DNA from: Paraburkholderia kururiensis JCM 10599 = LMG 19447
GTDB lineage: Bacteria; Pseudomonadota; Gammaproteobacteria; Burkholderiales; Burkholderiaceae
Direction of reading: 5' to 3'
Length of the DNA stretch: 64,000 nt
NCBI RefSeq assembly: GCF_003986935.1
Contig: NZ_RJZE01000020.1
Location: 96,626-160,625 of the forward strand
Shown here piece by piece: positions 1-7,965 of this stretch; within the stretch, counting starts at the first letter, position 1, and every line of letters starts with the position of its first letter. A model generated the notes under the pieces. The model did not search any database and had not been told where the DNA came from. It was given only the letters and a program-made list of their open reading frames with translations. The translations under genes and the position numbers were made by a program.

Positions 1-161
1 GCCGCGTAGAGCCACGAGTAGTATCGGTCGAAGAATTCGGTGTTGGCGCTCGCCGCCGCAAGCAGCACGAGCAGCAAAACGGCCGTGACGGCGACCGTCA
101 GGACAAGCAGCCTGACGACGACGCTACTGACACTGGTGGCGCGGCGCACTCTATTTAGCAC
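1..161 (-). CDS. NtrY-like sensor histidine kinase, N-terminal fragment (cut by window edge)
   Basis: Only the first 50 or so codons are in the window. They encode a basic start, one strong hydrophobic segment (runs of V, L and A) and then a segment beginning NTEFFDRYYSW, as expected for the first membrane helix and the start of the periplasmic loop of an NtrY-type nitrogen-regulation kinase. GTG codons at 161 and at 149 are both possible starts, and the first overlaps the upstream DUF4390 gene. The order rsmB, DUF4390, ntrY is the usual Burkholderia arrangement and is the main support for the name. No kinase domain is visible here. Confidence 0.55.
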   Translation of the reverse strand, partial: MLNRVRRATSVSSVVVRLLVLTVAVTAVLLLVLLAAASANTEFFDRYYSWLYA

Positions 162-741
162 GATCGCTCACCGTGAAAGTGAAGCGCTTCCAGTCGGAAG
201 CGAGATTCCAGTCGCGGTTGTTCACCGCGTCGATCTGAAACGGCTTGGGCATCAACGCAATATCGAGCTGCATGCGCACGGACGCGTTGTAGGTCTCGTC
301 CGCGTGGACCTGATTGCGGTCGATCACGTGCCACGACGTAACGTGCTTGATCACCGCAAGCGCCTCCTTCAGCGACGAAAAACCGAGTTGCAGGCCGCCG
401 CTCGACACGCGGTATTCGCGCGTGAGCGGCTGAAACGACAGGCGGATGCTCTGCGAGACGCTCACCGGCTGCTCGTCGAACCAGTACCAGCGCGGCCGGC
501 TCAGCTCGAAATCGGTTGTGAAGTAGAGCGGAATGCCCTTGTTGACGGCATCTTCGAGGCTGCTGTTGAGCTCGAAATCGAAACGCGCGTCGAGGCTCCA
601 GCCGTTGTTGTCCGCCTGAAGCGACGCACGCTGGACGGCGATCTGATCGGCGCGCGCGGGCCCGGCTGCGGTCAGGCAGACGGTCAGCGTGATCCACAGC
701 ACGACCGCGAGCCGGAGCGGAAAGAAGCGTTTGATGGTCAC
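151..741 (-). CDS. DUF4390 domain exported protein
   Basis: A 196-residue protein with a clear signal peptide (basic start, hydrophobic core, cleavage near ARADQ at about residue 33) followed by a soluble beta-rich domain typical of DUF4390. Its function is unknown. It lies between rsmB, which it overlaps by 4 bases (ATGA type), and the NtrY-like kinase, so translation with rsmB is probably coupled. The conserved position next to ntrY suggests, but does not prove, a periplasmic role linked to that kinase. Confidence 0.85.
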   Translation of the reverse strand: MTIKRFFPLRLAVVLWITLTVCLTAAGPARADQIAVQRASLQADNNGWSLDARFDFELNSSLEDAVNKGIPLYFTTDFELSRPRWYWFDEQPVSVSQSIRLSFQPLTREYRVSSGGLQLGFSSLKEALAVIKHVTSWHVIDRNQVHADETYNASVRMQLDIALMPKPFQIDAVNNRDWNLASDWKRFTFTVSDRAK

Positions 742-2267
742 CGTTTCTGAAAGCGCGCGTAGAAGAATCCGTCGTGATTCGCGTTGTGCTCTGAAACCGC
801 GGCGGCGCGGCTGGCCTCTGCGGCGGCGCCGGAACCGCCCCGCGCCTCTGCGGACGCGCGATGAGCGGTGGGCAGCAGCTGCCCGGGCGCGTCCAATCGT
901 ACCGCATCCTGGTGGAAGCTTTCAAACCAGCGTGCCTGCAGCTCGCCCTCCTCGGGAAAGATCGAGCAGGTGACGTAGAGCAGCTCGCCGCCCGTTTTCA
1001 CGAGCGGCCACAGCGCTTGCAAAATGCGGCGTTGTTCGGCGACGAGGGCCTCGATGTCCGAGGCGCGGCGCAGCCACCGAATGTCGGGATGCCGCCGCAC
1101 GATGCCCGAAGCGGAGCACGGCACGTCGGCGAGAATGCGATCGAACGGCTGGCCGTCGTGCCATTGCGACGGCTCGCCGGCATCGCCCACGCGAATGTCG
1201 GCATCGAGCCCCAGGCGTTGCAGGTTTTCCGCGATACGGGGCGCGCGGGCAGGGTCACTTTCGAGCGCAACGAGGTCGATGTCAGCGAGTTCCAGCAGAT
1301 GACCGGTCTTGCCGCCAGGCGCCGCACAGGCATCGAGCACGCGCATGCCGTCGCGCACGTCGAGCGAACGCGCGGCCAGTTGGGCGCCGGCATCCTGCAC
1401 GGAGACGACGCCGCTCGCAAAGCCGGGAATGCGATCGACTGGCGTAGGCACGGCGAGCGTCACCGCCTGCTCGCCGGATTGCGTCGCGTCGATGTGCTGC
1501 TCGCGCAGCAGGGCCAGATAATCCGCCACGTTCGAGCGGCGTGCGTTCACGCGCAACGTGAGCGGGCCGTGGTCATTGCCGGCCGCGAGAATGTCTTGCC
1601 ACGCGTCGGGCCACGCGCGGCGCGTGGCATCGATCCACCATTGCGGATAGTTCCAGCGTGCGACTTCGTCCTGACGCACCTGCGCGAGCAGCGTGTCGCG
1701 CTCACGCAGGAACCCGCGCAGCACGGCATTCACGAGCCCCTTCGCAAAGTTGACTTCGCGGCGCGCGCCGACTGCATTCACGGCCTGGTCTACGACGGTG
1801 AAGGTGGCGTACGAAGGCGGCTCGTTTTCGTCGCAGAGCAGCGCCAGCGCGCACGCCAGCATGTTCGTGACGTGTGCGGGCGGCGCCTTGTGGACGCGCA
1901 ACGCGATCACGCGATCGACTGTCGCGAGGCACCGCATGGTGCGATAGGCGATGTCTTGCGTCGCGCCGCGCGCGAGGCCGACTGCGGAAGCGGGAAGCGA
2001 TCCGGATACGGCGGCAAGCGCGGCAGGAAGTGCCGCGCCGCCACGTACTGCGGTCACGGCCTGGGCGGCGCAGTCGAGTGCGAAACCCAACGAATCGGGA
2101 GCGAGGTGCAGAGCGGACAGACGCGGCTCGCGATGTTGCGGGGACCGACCGGATTGCGGCGCGTGCGCGCGGCGTGCCGGATGGCCCTGGCCCGATTGCG
2201 TGGGTCTTGAAGGACGCGAACGCGCCTTGTGATCAGCGGGGGGACGCCGGGAAGGTTTGGATGTCAT
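738..2267 (-). CDS. rsmB: 16S rRNA (cytosine-967 C5) methyltransferase RsmB
   Basis: The enzyme methylates C967 of 16S rRNA with S-adenosylmethionine. The 509-residue product has a disordered basic N-terminal extension (about residues 1-50, longer than usual), a NusB-like RNA-binding domain, and a Rossmann methyltransferase domain with the SAM loop DACAAPGGKTG, the catalytic DVPCSASG motif and the second cysteine motif YVTCSIFPEE. A low-complexity Ala/Ser/Arg stretch interrupts the C-terminal part near residue 475, before the final NHDGFFYARF block. It overlaps the DUF4390 gene by 4 bases. Confidence 0.95.
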   Translation of the reverse strand: MTSKPSRRPPADHKARSRPSRPTQSGQGHPARRAHAPQSGRSPQHREPRLSALHLAPDSLGFALDCAAQAVTAVRGGAALPAALAAVSGSLPASAVGLARGATQDIAYRTMRCLATVDRVIALRVHKAPPAHVTNMLACALALLCDENEPPSYATFTVVDQAVNAVGARREVNFAKGLVNAVLRGFLRERDTLLAQVRQDEVARWNYPQWWIDATRRAWPDAWQDILAAGNDHGPLTLRVNARRSNVADYLALLREQHIDATQSGEQAVTLAVPTPVDRIPGFASGVVSVQDAGAQLAARSLDVRDGMRVLDACAAPGGKTGHLLELADIDLVALESDPARAPRIAENLQRLGLDADIRVGDAGEPSQWHDGQPFDRILADVPCSASGIVRRHPDIRWLRRASDIEALVAEQRRILQALWPLVKTGGELLYVTCSIFPEEGELQARWFESFHQDAVRLDAPGQLLPTAHRASAEARGGSGAAAEASRAAAVSEHNANHDGFFYARFQKR

Positions 2268-2412
2268 GAAAAACGAGGGCGGCCACGCAGTGCACGGTGT
2301 GCAAACGGTGCATTGTAACGTGACGCGCCACTCGTTCTTTGTTGAGGCGGCCGGCGTGAGTGGGAAGCGCCCGGCGCGCGATAACGGGCGCCGTCAGGGG
2401 CGCCCTTGCCGG

Positions 2413-3270
2413 TTAGTCGAAGCGGCCCGTTCGCGCCATCTCCATAAGGCGCGCGATGCGCTCTTCGGTGGAGGGGTGCGTCGAGAAGAGGTTCGCGATA
2501 CCACCGGCGTGCAGCGGATTCACGATCATCATTTGCGCCGTGGCCGGATGCTCTTCGGCTGCGGCAAACGGAACGCCGCTCGCATAGCGATGAATCTTGT
2601 CGAGCGCAACAGCCAGCGCCTGCGGATCGCCCGAAATCTGCGCGCCGCCGCGGTCGGCCTCGAACTCACGGGCGCGAGAAATGGCCATCTGGATAAGGCC
2701 GGCCGCAATCGGTGCAAGCAATGCAACGGCGATACCCGCGATAGGGTTTGCCGGCCGACCGTTCTCGTCACGGCCACCGAAGAACATCGCGAAATTCGCG
2801 AGCGCGGAGATGGCGCCCGCCATCGTGGCCGAAATCGTGGAGATCAGGATGTCGCGGTGCTTCACGTGAGCAAGTTCGTGCGCCATCACTCCCCGCATTT
2901 CACGTTCGGAGAGCACTCGCAGAATGCCCGTGGTCGCCGCGACCGCAGCGTGCTCGGGATTGCGGCCGGTGGCGAACGCGTTCGGTGCAGCTTCGTCGAT
3001 CAGGTACACGCGGGGCATGGGCAGGCCGGCGCGCGTGGCGAGGTCGCGCACCATCCGGTAGAACTGCGGCGCCGTGGTCTCATCGACTTCCTGCGCGTTG
3101 TACATGCGCAGAACCATCTTGTCGGAGAACCAGTACGAAAAGAAGTTCATGCCAAGCGCGACCAGAAGCGCCAGCATCATGCCGCGCTGGCCCCCGATCA
3201 TGCCGCCGATCACGATGAAAAGGGCCGTGATCGCGGCCATCAACATCGCGGTTTTGACCCAATTGAACAT
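2413..3270 (-). CDS. htpX: Membrane zinc metalloprotease HtpX
   Basis: A 285-residue M48-family protease involved in membrane protein quality control. It has two N-terminal membrane helices, the zinc motif HELAH (in GVMAHELAHVKHRD), two further hydrophobic segments and the third ligand region REFEAD. ATG at 3270 is chosen because AAGGAG lies 8 bases upstream and the product then begins MFNWVKTAM, as in homologues; the upstream ATG at 3318 would add 16 residues. The transcript runs toward rsmB, 145 bases before the rsmB start. Confidence 0.95.
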   Translation of the reverse strand: MFNWVKTAMLMAAITALFIVIGGMIGGQRGMMLALLVALGMNFFSYWFSDKMVLRMYNAQEVDETTAPQFYRMVRDLATRAGLPMPRVYLIDEAAPNAFATGRNPEHAAVAATTGILRVLSEREMRGVMAHELAHVKHRDILISTISATMAGAISALANFAMFFGGRDENGRPANPIAGIAVALLAPIAAGLIQMAISRAREFEADRGGAQISGDPQALAVALDKIHRYASGVPFAAAEEHPATAQMMIVNPLHAGGIANLFSTHPSTEERIARLMEMARTGRFD

Positions 3271-3392
3271 GTGCGCTGCTCCTTGCCCGTAGAAGTTCAT
3301 CACCTCCCGCAGGTCCATAACGCAGGCCCCATGGCGGGAAAGCGGCTTATTGTAAGCGAACTGTTAGATATGGTCGGACGCGGAAAATTCAA

Positions 3393-4043
3393 TCAGCGTG
3401 TGGCGGTGGCAAGCCGGATGCCGAGGCCGACGAAAGCGGTGCCTACGCCGCGGTCCAGCCACCGCTTGAGGGCGGGCTTGCCGGAGAACCGTTGCGTGAC
3501 GCTGCCGGCAATCCACGCAACGAAACTGTTCCAGATCGTGCTCATCACCACGAACACGACGCCGAGTGTCAAAAACGCCACCACCTTTTGGTCGCTGCCC
3601 GGCACGACGAACTGCGGGAAGAACGACACGAAAAAGAGCACGACCTTGGGATTCAGCACATTCGTCCAGAACCCTTGCAGAAAAAGCTGCCGCAGCGGAC
3701 GAGCCGTTGCGAGCCCCTGAGAGACGGGATTCGCGGCGTCTGCGGCGGGCTTCTCCGGCTTCGTGAAAATGAGCCGCACGCCGAGATAGACCAGATAGAG
3801 CGCGCCGACGAACTTGATTACCGTGAACGCGGTGGCCGACGCGGCAAGCAGGGCGGTAAGCCCAAATGCGCACGCGAGCGAATGCACGCAGCAACCGGCC
3901 GAAATGCCGAGCGCCGACATAAGCCCGGCACGGCGGCCCTGAGCCACGCTACGTCCCACGATGTACGCGGTGTCGGGCCCAGGTGTCACGTTGAGCAGGA
4001 AGACCGCGACGACGAAAAAACCGAAATGAGTGATGCCGGACAT
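3393..4043 (-). CDS. LysE/RhtB family amino-acid exporter
   Basis: A 216-residue inner-membrane protein with about six hydrophobic helices and the family signature NVTPGPDTAYI near the N terminus, plus the NPKVVLFF segment in the middle. LysE/RhtB proteins export amino acids or related compounds; the substrate cannot be read from sequence. The ATG at 4043 is preceded by GAGG at 6 bases and gives the usual length; an upstream ATG at 4082 would add 13 atypical residues. It is co-directional with fmt and htpX. Confidence 0.88.
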   Translation of the reverse strand: MSGITHFGFFVVAVFLLNVTPGPDTAYIVGRSVAQGRRAGLMSALGISAGCCVHSLACAFGLTALLAASATAFTVIKFVGALYLVYLGVRLIFTKPEKPAADAANPVSQGLATARPLRQLFLQGFWTNVLNPKVVLFFVSFFPQFVVPGSDQKVVAFLTLGVVFVVMSTIWNSFVAWIAGSVTQRFSGKPALKRWLDRGVGTAFVGLGIRLATATR

Positions 4044-4181
4044 GGAGAACCTCGAAGTCTCTGGGAGACCCGTTAAACACAACGCACTGGAGCGGAAATT
4101 TTAGCGCCGACCGCGCCGGCCACGCGACCTGACCGTTCGGCTGATGGCGCGCCGCGTCACGCGCGTCTATCGTTCCAGCAA

Positions 4182-5192
4182 TCAGGCCTTGGAGGCCGGA
4201 TGTGCCGCAGGCTCCGGCAGGGCGAAACGCTGCCCCGGGGCAAGGGGCGAGCCCGCGAGGAACTCACGCACGGAAAGCCGTTTGCCGCCGGGTTTCTGCA
4301 ACTGCGTGAGGCGCAAAGCGCCTTCCCCGCACGCCACGATAACGCCGTCAGGCGACACGTCGACGATCTGGCCCGGTTGCGCATCGCCTCGCGCAAAAGC
4401 GTCGACCGGTTCGGCCGCCCAGATCTTCACTGGGGTGTCGTTAAGCGTGCCGGCACCGCCTGGAAACGGATCGAAGGCCCGCACCTGGCGCGCGAGCGCC
4501 GCCGCGGGACGCCGCCAGTCGAGCACCGCCTCGTGCTTGCCGATTTTCTCGGCGTAGGTGGCGCCCTCGGCCGGTTGAGGTGTTGTGGGCAGGCGGCCGT
4601 CTCGCTCCAGGTCCGCAAGCGCATCGACGATCAACTGCGCGCCCGTTTGCGCGAGGCGGTCGTGCAAGGTCGCCGTGGTATCGGCGGGGGCAATCGGCGT
4701 ACGGGCCTCGCGAATCATGGCGCCCGTGTCGAGGCCGGCGTCCATCTGCATCAGCGTGATGCCGGTTTCAGCGTCGCCGGCCTCGATCGCGCGATGGATA
4801 GGCGCGGCGCCCCGCCAGCGCGGCAACAGCGATGCATGGATGTTGATGCAACCATGCGGCGCGATATCGAGCACTTCCTGCGGCAGCAGCAAGCCGTAGG
4901 CGGCCACCACCATCACATCGTGCGGCGTGGCGCGCAGCAGATCGATGGCGGCGGCGGCTTCGGCCGGAAACTTGCCGTTACGGCGCAGCGACGGCGGCTG
5001 TGCGACGGCCAGACCGTGTTCGGTCGCGTAACGCTTGACCGGGCTCGCCTGCAACTTCATGCCTCGCCCGGCCGGCCGGTCCGGCTGGGTCAGGACGAGC
5101 GGCACCGTAAAACCGGCCTGGTGGATGGCGGCGAGTGCCGCCGCAGCAAACTCCGGCGTACCAGCAAAAACGACGCGTAAGGAATGACTCAT
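4182..5192 (-). CDS. fmt: Methionyl-tRNA formyltransferase
   Basis: The enzyme formylates initiator Met-tRNA using 10-formyltetrahydrofolate. The 336-residue protein begins with the Rossmann motif VVFAGTPEFAA, carries the catalytic block with NIHASLLPRWRGAAPI and the downstream D-x-G-x-M segment (MDAGLDTGAM), then a C-terminal OB-like domain. It lies 70 bases downstream of def, the deformylase that removes the same formyl group, and both are on the minus strand, the classic def-fmt arrangement. Confidence 0.96.
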   Translation of the reverse strand: MSHSLRVVFAGTPEFAAAALAAIHQAGFTVPLVLTQPDRPAGRGMKLQASPVKRYATEHGLAVAQPPSLRRNGKFPAEAAAAIDLLRATPHDVMVVAAYGLLLPQEVLDIAPHGCINIHASLLPRWRGAAPIHRAIEAGDAETGITLMQMDAGLDTGAMIREARTPIAPADTTATLHDRLAQTGAQLIVDALADLERDGRLPTTPQPAEGATYAEKIGKHEAVLDWRRPAAALARQVRAFDPFPGGAGTLNDTPVKIWAAEPVDAFARGDAQPGQIVDVSPDGVIVACGEGALRLTQLQKPGGKRLSVREFLAGSPLAPGQRFALPEPAAHPASKA

Positions 5193-5262
5193 GAGGCAAA
5201 CGACCAGACGTGATGACGGCAGAAGTTGAAAGCAGCGGCGAGGTTGCGCCGCAAGCCGCGCG

Positions 5263-5766
5263 TCACATCGCGCGTTCGAGCTTCTTCATCTTGCTCTTGA
5301 TGCGCGTCTGCTTGAGCGGCGAGAGGTACTCGACGAACACGCGGCCCATCAGGTGATCCATTTCGTGCTGGATGCACACGGCAAGCAGCCCTTCGCAATC
5401 CAGTTCGAAAGGCTCGCCCTTTTCGTTGAGGGCGCGCACGCGCACCTTGTCGGCACGCTCCACGTTGTCGTAAATGCCCGGCACCGAAAGGCAGCCCTCT
5501 TCGGAGAGCTTCTTCTCATTGCTGGACCACACGATCTCGGGATTGATGAAGGTGAGCAACTGGTCGTGCGTTTCGGAGACGTCGATCACGATCACACGCT
5601 CATGCACATCCACCTGCGTGGCGGCCAGCCCTACACCCGGGGCCTTGTACATCGTCTCGGCCATGTCGGCTACGAGCTTGCGGATACGGTTGTCGACCTC
5701 TGCAACGGGCTTCGCGACCTTGTGCAGCCGCTTGTCGGGATAGTGAAGGATGTTCAGTAAAGCCAT
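5263..5766 (-). CDS. def: Peptide deformylase
   Basis: A 167-residue Fe/Zn hydrolase that removes the N-formyl group from new proteins. All three family motifs are present: GVGLAATQ, EGCLSVPG and QHEMDHLMG, supplying the Cys and two His metal ligands and the catalytic Glu. ATG at 5766 gives the standard start MALLNILHYPD; reading further upstream adds about 57 residues with no similarity to the family. It heads the def-fmt operon and is divergent from dprA. Confidence 0.96.
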   Translation of the reverse strand: MALLNILHYPDKRLHKVAKPVAEVDNRIRKLVADMAETMYKAPGVGLAATQVDVHERVIVIDVSETHDQLLTFINPEIVWSSNEKKLSEEGCLSVPGIYDNVERADKVRVRALNEKGEPFELDCEGLLAVCIQHEMDHLMGRVFVEYLSPLKQTRIKSKMKKLERAM

Positions 5767-6042
5767 GGCATCAAGAGGATTTTCGTGGCGCGCCGCGCGC
5801 CGAAAGAGCATCGGCCAGACTGGCCATACGGCCAGCTTGGCGACCGCACGGGCGACGCACACCATATAACGACTGGGTCCGCCAGATTCAATGCACGAAT
5901 CACAGCAGACCAGTTCCCTGTGGCTGCCGCCGGGCACGCCGCAGGTCGTCTTTCATTTCGGATGATGAAAATTTTAGCATGGCCCGTCTCTGGCTGCTTT
6001 CGCCGGGAGGGCTATCTTGAACCGCTACGGGACTGACGCAAC

Positions 6043-7308
6043 GTGAACTCTATGCATTCGCTGCCTATGACCGACGCCGAACTCATTGGCTGGCTGCGCC
6101 TGTCCTGCGCGCCGGGCGTGTCGCCCGCCGCACTGCGCAAGCTGCTCGAAACATTCGGCTTGCCGCAGGCCGTGCTGGCGCAGCCGTTCGCCGCGCTCGC
6201 AACCGCAACCGATACGCGCACGGCCCACGCCGTACTGTCCGCGCCCGGGCCTGAGTTCGCGGAGCAGGCCGCAGCTGCCCTTGCATGGCGCGAGCAGGCG
6301 GGCAATTGGATCCTGACATTGTGCGACCCTGCCTACCCGCCCATGTTGCTCACCATGCCTGATCCACCGCCACTGCTATATATAAAGGGGCGACTCGAGT
6401 CGCTGCATCGGAAGGCGGTGGCGGTCGTGGGAAGCCGAAGCGCGACGCCGCAAGGCACCGAAGACGCGGCGCGCTTCGCCCGCGCTTTTTCCGCGGCTGG
6501 CCTGACCGTCGTGTCCGGCCTCGCACTGGGTATCGACGGGGCCGCACATCGGGGCGCGCTAGCCGGTCCCGGCGGGACGGTTGCGGTGATCGGCACCGGC
6601 ATCGATATCGTCTATCCGCCGTCGCATCGGGCGCTCGCCGCGCAGATCGGTGAGCAAGGCGCGATTGTCTCTGAGTGGCCGCTCGGCACGCCGGCGCGAC
6701 CGTCCAACTTCCCTCAGCGTAATCGCCTGATTGCAGGGCTTTCCAGCGGCGTGCTGGTAGTCGAAGCCGCGATGCGCTCCGGTTCACTGATCACCGCACG
6801 CCTCGCCAACGAATTGGGGCGAGACGTTTTCGCGTTGCCCGGCTCCATCCATGCGCCGCTCTCGAAGGGCTGCCACCGAATGCTGAAACAGGGTGCGATG
6901 CTGGTGGAGACAGCAGACGAGGTGCTGGAACAGCTTGGCGTGGCAACGGCGCCGCGCCCCCGGCCCGCATTCACCCAGGCAAACACGACGGCCACCCGTT
7001 CGAGCCGCACCAAAGGTGATCGCGCGAGCGCTCCCTCAGGCTCGGGCGAGGACGTGGGCAGCCGGCCGGCCGAACGCGCGCCGCAACACAACGCCCGCCT
7101 CGATACGGCCCCATCCCCGGCTGCGCTAACGCCAGACGCGCAGCGGCTACTGGACGCACTCGGCCACGCACCGGCCACGCTTGAAATCCTCGCCGGGCGC
7201 ACCGAAATGGAAGAAGCGGCACTGCAGCGGGCACTGCTGTACCTCGAACTGGCCGGCCGCATCACGGCCCTGCCCGGGGGCCGTTTCACCCGGGCGAGCC
7301 GCGACTGA
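6043..7308 (+). CDS. dprA: DNA-processing protein DprA
   Basis: DprA binds single-stranded DNA and loads RecA during natural transformation. The roughly 420-residue protein has an N-terminal SAM-like region, a Rossmann-like core with VVGSRSAT, SGLALGIDGAAH and FPQRNRLIAGLS, then an unusually long low-complexity linker (about residues 300-365) and a C-terminal winged-helix-like domain (LLDALGHAPATLEILAGRTEM). Start choice is uncertain: GTG at 6043 or ATG at 6052 or 6067, none with a strong ribosome site. It is divergent from def across 276 bases. Confidence 0.92.
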   Translation: MNSMHSLPMTDAELIGWLRLSCAPGVSPAALRKLLETFGLPQAVLAQPFAALATATDTRTAHAVLSAPGPEFAEQAAAALAWREQAGNWILTLCDPAYPPMLLTMPDPPPLLYIKGRLESLHRKAVAVVGSRSATPQGTEDAARFARAFSAAGLTVVSGLALGIDGAAHRGALAGPGGTVAVIGTGIDIVYPPSHRALAAQIGEQGAIVSEWPLGTPARPSNFPQRNRLIAGLSSGVLVVEAAMRSGSLITARLANELGRDVFALPGSIHAPLSKGCHRMLKQGAMLVETADEVLEQLGVATAPRPRPAFTQANTTATRSSRTKGDRASAPSGSGEDVGSRPAERAPQHNARLDTAPSPAALTPDAQRLLDALGHAPATLEILAGRTEMEEAALQRALLYLELAGRITALPGGRFTRASRD

Positions 7309-7388
7309 GGCGGCGTCATGCTAAATTCGGCGGACCAGCCGGCTTGCTCCGGAGACCACCAGTACAAGAGAGATAGCGAGGAACCATC

Positions 7389-7766
7389 ATGCCCGCGCTG
7401 AACCTCGACACCGATTCCGAGCGAATCGCCGAGCGCGTAACCGATCCGAACACCTTGTTCGTTGCCTGCCTGTGCGCGGAATGGTGCGGCACCTGCCGCG
7501 AGTACCGCGCAGCGTTTGACCGACTCGCCGACGCCCACCCGGAAATCTGTTTCGCCTGGATCGACATCGAAACGCATGCAGACCGCTTCGACGACCTCGA
7601 TGTAGAAAACTTCCCTACGATCCTGATCGAAGATGCCAGCGCCACCCGTTTTTTCGGCACCGTGTTGCCGCAAGCGGCCATCGTGGAGCGCATGCTCGCC
7701 GACCTGACCGCGCTGCCGGGCGTGAAGGATGCGCCCAAGCTAAGGCCGGCTCTCACCATGGCGTGA
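7389..7766 (+). CDS. Small thioredoxin-fold protein (WCGTC active site)
   Basis: A 125-residue cytoplasmic thioredoxin-like protein without a signal peptide. The active site reads EWCGTCREY, so the redox pair is CGTC rather than the CGPC of classical thioredoxin; a cis-proline equivalent lies in ENFPTILI. The start has a good ribosome site (GAGGA, 6 bases). It sits 80 bases downstream of dprA and upstream of topB, an arrangement common in Burkholderia. A role in disulfide reduction is inferred from the fold only. Confidence 0.8.
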   Translation: MPALNLDTDSERIAERVTDPNTLFVACLCAEWCGTCREYRAAFDRLADAHPEICFAWIDIETHADRFDDLDVENFPTILIEDASATRFFGTVLPQAAIVERMLADLTALPGVKDAPKLRPALTMA

Positions 7767-7965
7767 GCCCGCATGGGGCCGTCCATGGCGGTCGGCGGCC
7801 CTGTCTGAAGCGCTGCGCAGGTCCGCCGCGCCGCGCTTGCCGGTACCTTGGCGCCCCATTATGATGAGGCGCTTTTTTGGGGCGTCGAAACCGCCGCTGG
7901 CGCAGCGTGTGCTATAAAGCGGTCGTTATGGGCGTCTGCCCGACTCTACCCACTTGCAACCAGTC

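Noticed and set aside
2386..2405. Hairpin GGGCGCC / GGCGCCC after htpX
   Set aside because: No T tract on either strand, so a terminator cannot be claimed.
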